Source: Parelaphostrongylus tenuis (Eukaryota > Nematoda > Chromadorea > Rhabditida > Metastrongylidae). From it: a stretch of 64,000 nucleotides of DNA. The stretch lies in contig JAHQIW010000969.1 in assembly GCA_019055375.1 (NCBI GenBank), positions 50,347-114,346 of the forward strand, read 5' to 3'. The notes below the pieces were generated by a model. That model saw only the letters and a program-made list of their open reading frames with translations, was not told the origin of the DNA and did no database searches. Both the position numbers and the translations under genes were made by a program. Below are positions 46,399 through 59,131 of this stretch, piece by piece; position 1 is the first letter of the stretch; the number at the start of each line of letters is the position of its first letter.

Positions 46399-46655
46399 TG
46401 TCCCTGTGAGCGTTGAACATGAATAATTTAGCGATGCACCGTTATCGATGAGCGAGACTTCGATGGCCGTTTTACTAACGCACTCAAAACGATTTGATAA
46501 CTGCATTGCATTAGGCATCACAGTCACTTCTTCCTTTCTGGATTTGTTCAGTGAAACATTTTTTCGGGCCTCGTCTTTGATCTCTTCAGTTAATTTTTTC
46601 GTTAGTTTTCGCTTTCCTCTATTAACAAGACCTTTAGAGTAAAATTCATTCAGCA
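46399..46655 (-). CDS. Possible minus-strand exon, Lys/Glu-rich
   Basis: A frame of about 117 codons is open from 46655 down to a stop at 46306. Its last part reads into a SINE, so the exon probably ends at the GTATTT donor near 46398. It begins PLLNEFYSKGLVNRGKRKLT, continues KKLTEEIKDEARKNVSLNKS and later SNRFECVSKTAIEVSLIDNG. It could be an upstream exon of the RING-like gene or part of an old retroelement ORF. No family recognised. Confidence 0.4.
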
Positions 46656-49600
46656 GTGGTGTTTATGATTTCTTTGTACTCAACGAAGTGTCATTATGAA
46701 CTCTTTTAAGATACATTCGAGGCGTGTGTTTATAGGTTCATCAGTTTGCATAACTGGTAATATCTTTTATAGCCAGATGTCTGTATCACTGTACTAATTC
46801 AATAGATATCATGTTGGTATATTCGTATCGCAATCAATATATTATTCGACTCTCAGTACCTTGCTATCACCCTCATTCGGTAGTTTACAGTCTCATCGTA
46901 GCTAGAAGGTATTCATGGTACGGATCTGTGTTGTGCTATGTGAATGTCATATCCGGAAACGTCTCTTAGGCTTTGAAGGGTCTTGGATTCTCCATCCAGA
47001 AACTGACCTAGGGGTTATATCAGGCTACTGTTATCGCCTTGCAGCAACATGAACACTACTTGGCATGGTGACGAAAGCCCATGCACACAACTTTAAAGAC
47101 TTTAGGGAAATGAAATCATGCTTGGTCAAAAAAATAATGACCTAATGAAAATCCTGCTACAAGCTGAACTGTTTTTTGTATTCATGGAGGCTCACAGTTC
47201 AAATACTATGTACTACGTAGATAATATAGCAAGCGCATATGTGCAAGTGATATTATAAAAAAGAGGCTTTATAGTCTATTAGAAGCAGAGACTTCAAAAT
47301 CTCGAACATGCATGTTATATTAATTGTACGCTTGAAGAGGTTCTAAATGTCAAGTTCGTCGTTATAATACCTGCGTTAGGAAATTGCTCCTGACATTGTG
47401 CCAGCGTTTACAGAGAATGAAAGATTTTTGATGGCTTTCAGCAATGTAAGACATAAGAAAACACGCTTACGTCACATCCCGGGAGTCAAACTCAAAAAAG
47501 TCAAAAAAGCAAAAAATAAAACCAAAAACAAGGACAAAAGCAAAAAATAATTCATACGAAGCCAATAAAACAAAAAGGCCTGAATTTCAATTTTATCGAT
47601 CTAATGATATTTGAGTTGAACTTAGGTTTTGAACTTCTGACAACGCAATCATTGCTGTTGTTAGTCCACTACAGAATAAATAAGGAGAAGACAATGCATA
47701 GATTGATCACTTCTGATACGTGAGCGACTTGAGCACTTTTTATGGTGGTTTTGTCGTTCATAGATCAATTCTGATATACCAAACTTTCACACTTTACACA
47801 CTTTATTATCCGTCTTCACGGCCATTTTTTTTTTCACCGTACGAAATCCAGGACTTCTAGCAATCTATCGCATTTTCGTTTTTTTCTTGAATGCTATAAA
47901 ATGCTGGTTGAGCACGTGTCCTTATGTTTCGAGGATAGCCTGTCTTTGGAGTTCTATGGGACGTGCGTTATTGACTGCCGAAAAGTGTTGTGGGTGGGAT
48001 TCGGCCTTACGCGCGCCCATAACGACATCACAGCCACTCGGCTGCGGCACACCCCGATATACCAAACAGTCAAAACTAATAGAGTAAAATCAGTTTAGAA
48101 GTAATTCTAAATGACTGCATACTGATCATAGCAAATTATATGGGCAGGTCATATGAGTGAAAGAATTCTGTGTCTAACATCTTCTGGATTCAGCAAAAGC
48201 GCAAAATATCGCGTGACCTAAAACAATGTCGAGTGCACTGAAAAGTCGCATGAACTTTATTCGGAAAAGTGGGCTATTTTCGGAAGATATACTGAGCGAA
48301 ATAAGTCGTATAATAATATGGTGACCATTGAAGAGGAATAGCGTCAGGTTGAATAGATGTTTGTGTACCAAGGATTTTTCACCAGATTTTTCAGAACGTG
48401 AGCTATGTCTCTGTGAGCTATGGAAGAAGAAGAAAAATGAAGCAAGCGCATAAGTTATCAAAGAGACATCAATTATAACGTTCATTTTGTACCGATCGGG
48501 CCTGACATATTCTAATTCCCCACGGCGCTTGCAATCCACCGCAGACCTGAAGACTTCACAACGCGTTACTTTTCCCCGGCTCCAAGAGTATCTGGATTGC
48601 AATGTTCTTCAAACTTGAGTAGTCAGTTTTGGCTGTTGTTTTTAGCTGATAAACATCGTTGCAAATAGCTTACGATTCTTGTTTTGCTATCAAATGATAA
48701 CAGAGAAAGTGACGTTACAATGATGAAAAAATTCTGATTGAACCTCTTGCTGTCAACTAATTAACCAGTGCCAAAGCAGCAACGACTTACATAAAATTGA
48801 AAAGAATATCATACTGTTGGGAAGTTTCACTCAAAACCCTCTTGGATGATGAATAGAAGATTTACTCTTTGAAAACTTTTTTACATCACCCGTCTTCACA
48901 TCTATTGTAGAGGATCCCAGCACCTCCTGCTAGCTTTTCGTTTCCCTCGCCTTTTTCAACGGCGAAGGTCTTTAATTATTTCACGCATGGTCTCAGTCCT
49001 ACTAATCGAGGACTTTCCTACTCTTTATGAATGTCGTTGAATGCTGGTCGAGTCGATTTCTCCTAGTATCCTGAGGTAACCAAACTAATCGTTACTTTGT
49101 GAAAAATAAAAATTTAAGTAAATGTGCTGTCCTCCCATGATCCGTAGGCTTCAGTGTTTGTTTAATTAGTTTTCTTACAGTTGGCATGAACGAATACGGT
49201 CGAATTAGCATGTCGATCTGTTAGTAACTTGCTAGCTGTTGATCTCCTCTTCTTAACCTTTACACATTCAGTACAGTTTAGAGCGATTTTCTCTAATTCT
49301 ATGAGTAGCCCTGGCCATTACTGACACTGATGTTCACTTAGTTAGGCTTTTGAACGTAAAGATTATCTTGTTTGTAAAACGGAGGACGAGAGGGTGGATG
49401 AACGCACCACTCTATGTCGCCATTCTTTACCCAATACCTCTAATCACAAAGAGATGATGAACTATAGCAGATGTAATTATAATACAAATAGTAAGAAGAA
49501 TTTATCTGATTCTTAATCATCAATGAAGCTAGTCTATGGTGCATATGCGTAAGTGTGCACAGACCACAATTATTTTAACTTTGGTTTATGATAGACTTTT

Positions 49601-50157
49601 AGTTAAGCCGTGTAGATCCCTGAGGCTGTTTGAGAGTGTAATAGAATGGTGTACGGACTATGTAAATTACAATCACAGCTCTTATGGTCCGTAAAAGTTT
49701 GTAACGACCAGAAATTGACTTCTGCTTCTAAGATGTATACATAGAGGAATGCTGCCGACTTTGGTAAGCATTGTTGGTCATCTGCAGATGGTGCATTCTG
49801 GACCTTTGCGAAAATGGCAAACAATAAATACTGCACATTTTTTTTCATCATACCTACGTAAAGTTCATGGCATCAGGTATAAAACCTGACATAGACGAGG
49901 AGTGATAATTGTTCATTGGAGTTTGACTACTCAGAAAACAGGGAGATCATAGAATATTTTCCTTGCGTCTTCTCAAAAAATCTGACGATTGCGGCGAAAA
50001 TTCACTCATTTGCCTACTACGGTGTTCTTCGATCATCCTCATTTCCATACTGATAGTCACTTAGCAGATTACAAAGTTTTTTAGGAAGGAATATCTCGTA
50101 TCCCTGTTAATAGGAAGTTGATTCTTTATTTCCGAACTGCGGTTTGAATTGCTGCAG
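46656..50157. other. No confident gene; fragments of repeat R
   Basis: Repeat R copies lie at about 47889-47945 (ATGCTGGTTGAGCACGTG, TCGAGGATAGCC) and 49029-49085 (TGAATGCTGGTCGAGTCG). A 142-codon minus frame at 48174-48602 is not convincing. Upstream exons of the gene at 50.2 kb are expected here but were not found. Confidence 0.4.
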
Positions 50158-51412
50158 TGCGGAAGTGCCAGTATGGAATTATTTCAAACGTTTTGTAAAT
50201 TTGAAATCCTCAAATCGGAAGATGATCGTCTTTGTTTTTGTATCCGATTTAGTTCAGTGCTATGCAACATCAATCATGACTTCAGCTGGAATGGGCAGAG
50301 CAGGGAGGACACGAATTCCCTCATCACATTCCGTAGAGTCATCCACCCTCCCTCTCCCACTACACCCCAGTCTGTCAATGCGATAACGAAAGCCAATATT
50401 TCCGATAGAGTGTCAAGCTGGCACCACCCTTTTGCACTCGACTCGTGTCTCCATATTAAACTAGTTCGTTATAGAGGGCCCGAAATCCACACAGAATTTT
50501 GGAATACAAGAATCCTCCATGTTATCCGCCAGGTCATGAACAAATTTTACGCCCATTGATTTTTTCATAGTTCCACATGCTGACAATTTTTGACGATCAA
50601 ATTTTTTCGGAACTAAGTTTTGTCGAAAATATCCGACTAATAAATTGTAAATATGACGACACCATCTATGAAATCAAAGCTTTGAAAGTCGTCACCTTAC
50701 ACTTTTCTAGTTCTTCTATTGCTCAAAAAACTCAGATAGTCCGCATTCGTATGTTGTTTGGGGCCTGATACCTTTGCTGTTCGTTTCATTCTCTTGCAGC
50801 CCTAGCTCTCAATGGACAGCTTCGGATTTCGATAAGAATGAAACCAAAAGACCTATGGATTTATCCAGTCTTCGACATGATGAGTCTAAGTCAAGTTTGA
50901 TTTTTCCTGAGAACGCGCTATAGCTGGATTGGGTAGGGTGTTCTCACATCGCTCCGGCAGATAATTGCCATCCACTGTGGATAGAGGAGATATTTGCAGG
51001 TAATTACTATCCCCTATGGACAGTAGAACTGTTTTTTTATCTTCAAACTCAAAGTCTTTTTAGCAAATCCTTGAAACTGATCGACCGATTACCCGAAGAA
51101 AATTCAACAAGCTGAATCAATGCTACTACTGCTATGGAATTTGTAGGCTTTATAGCGTGTAAGCTGTAGATTAAACGTGCAAAAATTCAGATATGTTTCA
51201 AATGCATTTCCGTCCTCTTTCTATTAGTGAGTCTTTCAGGTGAGATTTTATTACGTGTAAATGGAGCACGGAATCTGTCTCATAGCAGGACGGCTAAGTT
51301 GAGAAAGAGACTCATGTTGAAGCCCTCTCAAAGTGGCGTGATCTTGGAAGAAATCTTATCGCGTCGCGATGAACCGCACGTCGATTTACAGTGGGCGGGT
51401 GATGGCATATAG
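50158..51412 (+). CDS. Unrecognised protein, last four exons with very short introns
   Basis: Exons 50158-50532, 50571-50748, 50800-50889 and 51240 (or 51228)-51412, all phase-matched. Introns of 38 and 51 bases are typical nematode size. The first exon starts after GAATTGCTGCAG, so more exons lie upstream. Sequence landmarks are CGSASMELFQTFCKFEILKS, SWHHPFALDSCLHIKLVRYR, FDDQIFSELSFVENIRLINC, LNGQLRISIRMKPKDLWIYP, GEILLRVNGARNLSHSR and LKPSQSGVILEEILSRRDE. Alternating hydrophobic strands ahead of GEILLRVNGARNL resemble a C2-type beta-sandwich start, but this is a guess from pattern only. AATAAA lies at 51500. Another reading of exon 50800 in a second frame also stays open to 50923. No orthologue recognised. 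Confidence 0.7.
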
Positions 51413-51499
51413 GTGACCGTCCTAGAAATCCGTCAAAACGATAGTTCCTGCCTGTCTAGTGCTTAAAATTAAATTAACCTAAAAAAGACATTCCTATTT

Positions 51500-51505
51500 A
51501 ATAAA
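51500..51505 (+). terminator. Polyadenylation signal AATAAA
   Basis: 88 bases after the stop of the four-exon gene, within TTTAATAAAATTT. Confidence 0.5.
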
Positions 51506-52529
51506 ATTTTAGAGAAGTGTCAATTGTGATGGTCCTTAAAGTTCTTATTTGAGACACATGATCCCCCAATTGCAAAGTACGATGTGTTGAGGATTCTTAA
51601 GCGGTCAAATCTATGTATATAATTCTTATTACTATGCGCTATCTTTCCTATTGCTTTCAACTTTTATTTTATTTCAGCTAGCAATTTTTTACAGTAAGAA
51701 ATAATTATTATTGTAGTTATTAGAAAAGCCTCCATTCTATGTTACTACATTCCTAATTTTTTTATTTACTACCTAATTTTCACTTCAACAGCAGGGCAAG
51801 ATATGAGTTATAACAACAAGTACGCTGCGATACGAGCGAAGCTTGAAACATAATTTTTTGTGTCGACGACTCCAGCCTCCAGTATGCCTTTGCGGGGCAA
51901 CACGCGCACCCACAATACCATCGAAGCCCTCGCTTTGTCTTTCTTTCAGTCATGCTTTGACAGTTATTTGTTGGCCAGTATCATTCATGTAATTTCTGCA
52001 ATCGTTTTCACGAGACCATTCATTGATTGCTCTAATTTTTTTCTCCTCCTTTTTCGCCACTATCGCTATCGCTATCATTAACTTCTTCACCTTTCTTCAT
52101 CCTCTCCTTTTCCTCCGTTTATTTCATCAACAATTTCAGTCAGTTACGATGAGAAACTAATTATTTGAATACATTTCTCTCTGCTCAGAGAGAATTACAC
52201 TTTTAACTTTTATTGATCATGGAAGATTGCTACTTTTCCTATGCAATTTTATGCACGAGGGCTGATGGATGACTGGAATGTCAGTTAGCTGGAGAAATTC
52301 AAATGTCCAAATCGAGTGACGAACAGCCGTTTGCATAATGGTGCATGGGTGTTATAGCCTTTAAAAGCATTGGAGTAGTCAAAAATTCAAAAAAAAATTA
52401 CCCATTAGAAGGAAAGATTTTCCGGCTCGACAGTGCTTTCTGGATTCTCTGTCTTTATCATCGTTAACAAAACGACTCTAAATATGTCACCTTTCTCAAA
52501 ACAGTGGTGTAAAGTGCTAATAATATTTC
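51506..52529. other. No gene seen
   Basis: T-rich frames at 51860-52081 lack splice support. Confidence 0.4.
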
Positions 52530-52890
52530 CTAATCATTATTTGAATCAACATGACATGTGGTCTGGTAATGGGCTCTGGTCTTGATAAAACACTTGAAAG
52601 AAAGGTATAATATTATAAAAATACCAGCCAAAGAGCAATCGAGTGTGAAACACTGTGAGCTCGGTGATCATTTCACTTGACTTAAAATGTACATCGTTCA
52701 TCTTCGCTATCTCTTAATGGGAATAGTAGGGGCTTCGGAGAGGATTGGCTGAAAAGACTGAAAGACGACGGGTTCTGCCCGACTGACGAGACGGTAAGGT
52801 CGAAACACGTGTATTGGGCTGTACAAGAGCCCATTAACCAGACCACATGACATGTTGGCTCAAATAATAATTATGAGATATATTGAAATT
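52530..52890. mobile_element. MITE family M, copy 4
   Basis: Left arm remnant TAATCATTATTTGAATCAAC and GTGGTCTGGTAATGGGCTC. Right arm GACTGACGAGACGG, TCGAAACACGTGTATTGGGC, GAGCCCATTAACCAGACCAC and AATAATTATGAGATATATTG. ATAAAACACT-containing sequence occurs next to both arms, as an inner direct repeat or duplicated flank. Confidence 0.7.
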
Positions 52891-53057
52891 TGTGGTCTTA
52901 ATAAAACACTAAAAATAAAGATATGCTAATGATGTTGCCATTGGCTTAGATACCACTTTGGGCAATTGTCAACTCCATAATTTGGAAATTTTCAATTACT
53001 ACGAGAACCGGATCGAGGGTTTGTTATAGCAAAAGTAGTAGTTTTTAGTTCTTCTAG

Positions 53058-53321
53058 AATCACTCAAGTTTCGAACCACTTCCAACCACGGACATCTCCA
53101 ATGGTCGATCTAAAGTCGGAGCTGAAAACTTGGTGGACGTCTCATCGGCTCTTCGACAACTCTTTTCGAGCATACTTCGGATGGAATATATGCCAATTCA
53201 GGTCTCCAGCCCATCATCACAATTGCCTCCTCTCGTCACGCAGGATGTTTTGCCAGCATTTTTCTCGCCGGCCTGTTCACTCATCGATTGGCCATGGCGC
53301 AGTGTCCCTCATGGTGAATGA
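53058..53321 (+). CDS. Isolated plus-strand exon, unrecognised
   Basis: After TTAGTTCTTCTAG the frame reads NHSSFEPLPTTDISNGRSKV, then SALRQLFSSILRMEYMPIQV, SSPSSQLPPLVTQDVLPAFF and IDWPWRSVPHGE, with a stop at 53319-53321. An alternative donor G|GTGAAT is at 53314. It is Ser/Pro-rich with one amphipathic helix. It follows the 50.2 kb gene on the same strand, but linkage is unproven. Confidence 0.5.
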   Translation, partial: NHSSFEPLPTTDISNGRSKVGAENLVDVSSALRQLFSSILRMEYMPIQVSSPSSQLPPLVTQDVLPAFFSPACSLIDWPWRSVPHGE

Positions 53322-54267
53322 GTCTAAAATTAGAAAAAATCTCCTCATTTCACTTTAATGGGTTTACGATTTCTATAATTTTTTTAGTGCCTCACTTAAA
53401 CAGAAAGAGTTTTGTATTCTAATTGCGCGCGCGCTTCCAACTTCATCAACTCTTCTCCATCTGTCGTTTCCCAGTCCGCGGTTGCGGTCGTTCATTTTTC
53501 ATCCGATTACTTCTAATACAAGTCAAAAGACGCCTCATTCGTCACCGTTGTCAGCGAGCAATTCCACTGTTTTCGTGGGCGTTTTCATAAGGGTCGGAGA
53601 CATGAAACAAAACGAATGTATGTGAACTTTGATTTATACACAGTCTTCTCATTTGAAAAGAATGATAGAGCAGTCTTCTATTCCAACACAAAGATGTCAT
53701 AGACGTTCTTTGATCAAAGTACTCTTCTTTGCTATCTCAAGATTCTGTCAACGTCTCTCTAACCCTTTTGTTGCAGCCGTAGCAAACCACCCCTTCCACA
53801 ATTATTCTTTTTACCAGATGTATGACTGTTCAGTTTCGGAATTCATCACCTCGCTGTGTTTATTTCTATTTTTGCCAGCAGCAGCTAGTGGAAAAAAGGA
53901 AGTGAAAAGTCCACTTTGAGTCGGCTGTTTTCTTTCTCAATGTCTGTTCTCGTTGTCGTGTTTTTTTCGCTTAACAGGCCGTTGTCGTTTCCCGATCTCT
54001 CGTTTCCAAGTCTGCGCTGGTTTTGTATTTCATTTTTGCGACACTAAGTCTCATACGTCTCTTCCAGCTTCGTCTGCAGTCATTTGAAAAATCTGAAAAA
54101 GTAGAGACATCTTTTTTTTGTCTATCTCTATCCTTCACTACAAAAAAAGTTGACGTCGAGCACATCAAATTGCAATACTGAATATAATTTTCACGTAATA
54201 AATCAAGCGGTGCACTACTGGAATTTATCCATATCCGATGATTAAAGCCACTAAAACTCTTGCTCAC
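53322..54267. other. Weak frames only
   Basis: A minus frame at 53971-54267 and a plus frame at 53629-53919 are present. A TTTTTCAG acceptor on the minus strand near 54102 is followed by IFQMTADEAGRD and a GTATGA donor, perhaps a small exon of the gene with the exon at 54.3 kb. Confidence 0.3.
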
Positions 54268-54376
54268 CTAAGTACCCTAAAAAGTGCCTCTCGTTCAAGC
54301 ACGTTCTCCAAATAGCAGGACTTCTTCCACTCGTGTCGTTCTTCAACAAAACGGAGTGCTTCATATAAAACTATCA
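54268..54376 (-). CDS. Helical exon, unrecognised
   Basis: A 109-base exon from GAATTACAG to AG|GTGAGC on the minus strand. It reads IVLYEALRFVEERHEWKKSC then YLENVLEREALFRVL, a charged amphipathic helix with clean consensus splice sites. Neighbouring exons were not joined: the incoming phase is 1 and the outgoing phase is 2. Confidence 0.55.
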
Positions 54377-56773
54377 CTGTAATTCGTCTATTATCCCTAC
54401 AGAAGTTATCAACCTTGTGTCATGTCTGATCACATCTCGAAGAGCTGCCGCCTTATGACAATTTGTATGTTAGTCGAGCTTCAGTTTTTTCTGAACCCAC
54501 AAATGCCGTGCTGGGGTATTTTCATCTCGTTTAGAGGGTTTTATATCGCCATTTCATCTTCTTTGCCAGTTTCATTCCGTATACGAGAATAAAATGTCTG
54601 TCCAGTTGCTCCTATATGTAAGACAATAATTCGCTTTATCTTTAATTGCTGTCTGTTATAGCTTTTCGATGATCAAAAAATTTTGTATCCTGGCGTAAAT
54701 AGCAGCTGATTGTCCATATTTGCTTTGCTGGCATGGCGCTCGAATATTTTGTTATCACGGAGATTTATTCAACTTCACGAATGTTAGTATAAATCAAACC
54801 TTCCACTATGTGGCTAGATTGTCTACACGGGCAGCAATGATTCCACTTATAAGTTTACTCTAACCTAGGCTTTTGAATGAAAAGCTTTTAATTTTGAACA
54901 TAGAAGGCCCTATCAGGGAGCTAAACAGCCTCTATGACGTACAGCGGATCCCGTAAGAACATATCTTAATCAAAATGAGTCGGGTGGTACACCAGTGCAA
55001 GGGAAACCACTTCCATAAGTTCTGTATTACTTTGATAGTCCAGCTCTTGTTTTGAAATCGGTCATTTCTATTCTCCGACCACCTCATCACAATTCAGCCT
55101 ATGTTCCATACCAATTACGTCTACATTTCGTGAATGATGAATGAAGAAGGCACATTAGAGCTGAAGCCAAAATTAGTATGAAGTGACACATAAGTGGAAT
55201 TTCGTCGACATTTCCGTAACCTTGTCATCATAGTCTTCTCCAAATTTGCCATATAATACCATGAATTAGGTTTGATACGAAATAGTCGTCTTATTTTTGG
55301 TTTTCTTCCCTAGCTTAATATTTTCACTTAGCCATTCTTTCTTAAACCTTCACCATTCCACCTTTTTTGTCAACCCACCCACTTCCTAATAATGCGAATG
55401 AACTTATAGAATTTATTGTTTATGTCTTTTGTTGAATATGCACCTAAAGTTCAAGTGATACTTCTTGACAAAGATTATTTTTCAATATGAGCGTTCTCGG
55501 AATTTTTAAGCCATCAATAATGATGTGGATTATAATCTTTTTCAAGCTAACGTTCTTAACTTTTTAATTCCTTCTAATTATCACCTTTGGTTTGTATTAT
55601 TCCAGTCATTCTTTTGAGCCATTCATGAGAATTTTGTTCTCTCAGTGACAGCACTGAACTTAATTATGACTTCAATTCTTTATCAGAAGTTCTACGAAAA
55701 TGCTTTGTTGATATGTTACCATTGTTATTCTGTGATTTTTATTACCGTACACACATGTGATAAATTTTTATCTTACTTTCTGGAAAAAATAGCTCAAGTC
55801 AATCATTTTTTGATGTCGACATTAAATGAGATTTTTTCTCGATTTCTTACCCTATTTTCATGAGAATAGCACTCCATTCTAACGTTTAGTTTCACGTTGG
55901 AAGGTGTTCGTGGGCGTTAGACTGCAATATAAAGGGATTTATATCCTAAGCAAGGTCACCCAACTAGAGCAGTTCGATATTTCTGCGGAAAAACCCAAAC
56001 AAAGTAAATCTATGCATTAAACAGGCGCTTGAGACTCTGTGCCTGAATTCTACCTGAGAACTGTGACATTCAAATGAAAAATTGTTGCCTGATGAGCACC
56101 TAGTTCTTATGCTTGACAGTGATAGCGAGGGATTTTTTCTAGTACCTGCGATTCACTCCAACATGGGCGGAATTGCGAATGATACGTAAGAGCATTCTGA
56201 CGCTGCTTCGAAAAAAAAAGTAATCGCTTTTGTGTTCCCAAGACTGCGGCTAATTTTGCACCACTAATACCTTCCGATCTCAATTCTCCATTCTATGGAT
56301 GAGTGCGTTCTCACTTTTCTTATCTCATTATCCGATAAATATCGCTCATCTTGTTGGTAGACATTGCATTGGTCTTGTATATCGGCTCTATACATCGCCC
56401 TATTCTCACAAACTAGGCCGACTGTCTGTCATGGAACACGTCGACAGATCGCGCAAAATTAAAACAAACCACGGGGACCGGTAGGGGAAGGCCATTAGAG
56501 CGTTGAACTAGTAATGTAATACAACTGGAATTTTCCTTTTTTAGGCATTCTATTGCTGACTAAACTAAAATCGTTCTGACTGCATTGTTACCGTATGTAA
56601 GGTAGAGATAAGCAATATATTAACTGAAGGGTGGGGAACTCACCAATAATTCTCTACGTTATTTGTATATTCCATTTGCTACTACCTATCCCTGAACTTC
56701 AAATGGTGTTCTAAGATACCTCTGCTTACAGTTTCTAGTGATATATAGGAGTAACAATAATTACTGAAACCTG
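54377..56773. other. No gene seen
   Basis: AT-rich. On the minus strand near 54400-54470 an open stretch ALRDVIRHDTRLITSVGII precedes the helical exon but cannot be joined to it. Confidence 0.4.
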
Positions 56774-57074
56774 TGAGCGCACGTGGCGCAGTGATTAGAG
56801 GTGCTTTGCGTCGCATACGAGATCAATAGTTCGATCTCGCCTCATGACTCATCAAGCCGTCCATCCCTTTGGGGCCGGTAAACTAGTACCAGACAGGTCT
56901 CAGACTTGTCTGGGAGGATAGGCAGTACTGACTCGGTACAGCGGGAGGTCACCTCGAGTCATTGTAAAGGCCATATATGCATTCAATCACCTGAAATGAA
57001 GTTAAAATTGCAGACGAATGCATGGCGATTCCCTCAGGGATTGCTTAACGCCGAGAGGTTTATCCTTTTAGCTT
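56774..57074 (+). repeat. SINE family A, full copy
   Basis: A box TGGCGCAGTGA, B-box-like AGTTCGATCTC, CAGACAGGTCTCAGACTTG, CGGGAGGTCACCTCGAGTC, and tail AGGGATTGCTTAACGCCGAG with TTTATCCTTTTA. Among the least diverged copies here. Confidence 0.83.
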
Positions 57075-59131
57075 ATACTAAAAACTCCAAAATTTCATTG
57101 AGCTATATAGTGTAAATCGAAGGTGTACGTACATTTTCGGCGTCTTAGTTGAGGAGAATGATTAGAATTCTGAGATTCATCATATTATGAGCGTAATCAA
57201 TTGTTATGAATTCCTGATAACATGAATCGGAAAATGCTGCGAATGTTTCTGATTGACTCTAGTATAATGTGAAACATCTTTCCGATTTTTTCAATAGTCA
57301 CTTGTTATGTTGTCTATGTTGTTCCGCTGCCTGTGATGCGCTCTGTACAGTTTCTACCAAGGATCTCCTCATTCATTCGAACTATCGTCTTTTTTGTCTT
57401 TTCGTTTTTTTTTACGTCTCTTTTTTCTCCATTCCACCGACACATTTCATCTATGCTGCACTGAAGTGTTTCACGTTCGCTCGGTCATCCTTCGCTTCTT
57501 CCCTTTTTTTCATTTAATCGTCTTTCGGACTGTGTATTCTTTTCAGTTTTCATTGTTTTTTCATGAACCGATTCATGAAGTTTTTTGCTTGGGCGCGAAC
57601 GCTCCCTCACTAGTGGAACTTGGCGCGTGAACGCATACGAGGTAGGGAAGATTAGTGGTTGGAATGGAGAGAGGAATGCAGGACAGTAAGAGGATGCACT
57701 TAAGCTATACCCCCTCACTTGGCAGATGATGTGTCGACCTTTTGTAATGATTTTGACTCCTAAAGACGACTGACATTTTTATTCCTTTTCCTAGAAGCAT
57801 TTTGTTGATACAGTATTGTTTTTCATGACTACGATGCGTGAACTCCCTTCTTTCCGTCCATGAGATGTCAGCTACTATCCTCTTGAAAAAAAAAAACCAC
57901 ACGCGCTTTCTTGATGAGTCACTCTGTCAGTAATTTCTAATTTATGGCAATTGAGTTTCTTCTACGACCTAATGGAAGTAGTTTTAATTGAGAACAAGCT
58001 AGAGCTCTTGTACTTCATTATTGATAGAAAGCGTAAACATGACATAAAATACCATTTATTACGTGTCAATTTGTAATACTCAGCACACCTAATCGATATT
58101 GTAACGTCAATAAAATACGATAACTGGTTAGAATTTCTATGGCTAGCAAATATGATGGACATTTATGCCTTTTGATCAGTGAGGAGAACCCTTCGAATCA
58201 GCCGCTTCTATTCTGGTTCTCTTCTTTTTCATCAGCAGCTTAGATTTTGTGGAAAAATCGGCACACAATCGTTGTCTCATTGATGTTTACGAATAAGAGT
58301 TATAAGGATTTTTTTCAATCAATCTATCTACTATCTGTCACTTACAATTTGCTCGTCACGGTCTTTTCACTAGGTTTTTTGGGAAAATTGAACGAAGGGC
58401 GTTCATGTGAGTCGAGGTGATGTTACAAATGCAGTAATGCAGTGAACCCATCAACACCCAATGAGTAATTTTCAGAAAAGAAAAAAATGGACGAAAAGCA
58501 TAGGGTGTTATGAGACAACAAAACAATCCTAGCCAAATAGGAAGTTCATCAAAGAAAGAGACGACCGACACGGGTGAGAAAGACAAGAATCGTTCAGGTT
58601 GTTAACCACTTTGTTGACAATTGTTCATCAAAGATCACACAGGAGATTAAAAAAACTAGGCGAAAAATTCAATTAGATGAGCAATGAAAATTAAAGCACG
58701 GTTGGTATTTGAGTCGTGACGATTTAAAAATCCTAGTTAAGGTACCGGTTTGTCGACTTTTTACTACGAATAGACGAATGTATAGTCAAAGTGAGAATAT
58801 GAAACGTTGAGAGGAATGGACTACTAAACAGACAACCATAGAACTTTTCTCTGAATTTTAAAATGACATCAAGCAACCTGAACTTCATTCAAACGGTGCT
58901 GCTCCAAAGAATATGATCGACGATAGCGAAGACAAAGATCCTCAACGAGACGAATGACTGCAATCGACTCGAATTATCGGCTCCAAAAAGTTGAAGATAT
59001 TGAAACTTTAAGCGAATAAAGTAGTAGATGGTAGGAAAAATTCTGTCGTATTGCCTGAGAAAACGATTTTTAGACATGTATGTGCGCGAATTTGACTCAT
59101 CAGAAAGTTCTCTTGTCCATCGAACGATATA
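57075..59131. other. No confident gene; T-rich stretch
   Basis: 57380-57560 is T- and TTC-rich with overlapping open frames that look like composition artefacts. No repeat family member recognised. Confidence 0.4.

Noticed and set aside
48174..48602. 142-codon minus ORF, among the longest in the window
   Set aside because: Low-complexity Phe runs and inconsistent composition; no clean exon boundary. Could hide one small exon but not supportable.
57269..57720. T-rich ORFs on both strands
   Set aside because: Composition artefacts with Phe/Ser or Lys/Glu bias and no splice context.
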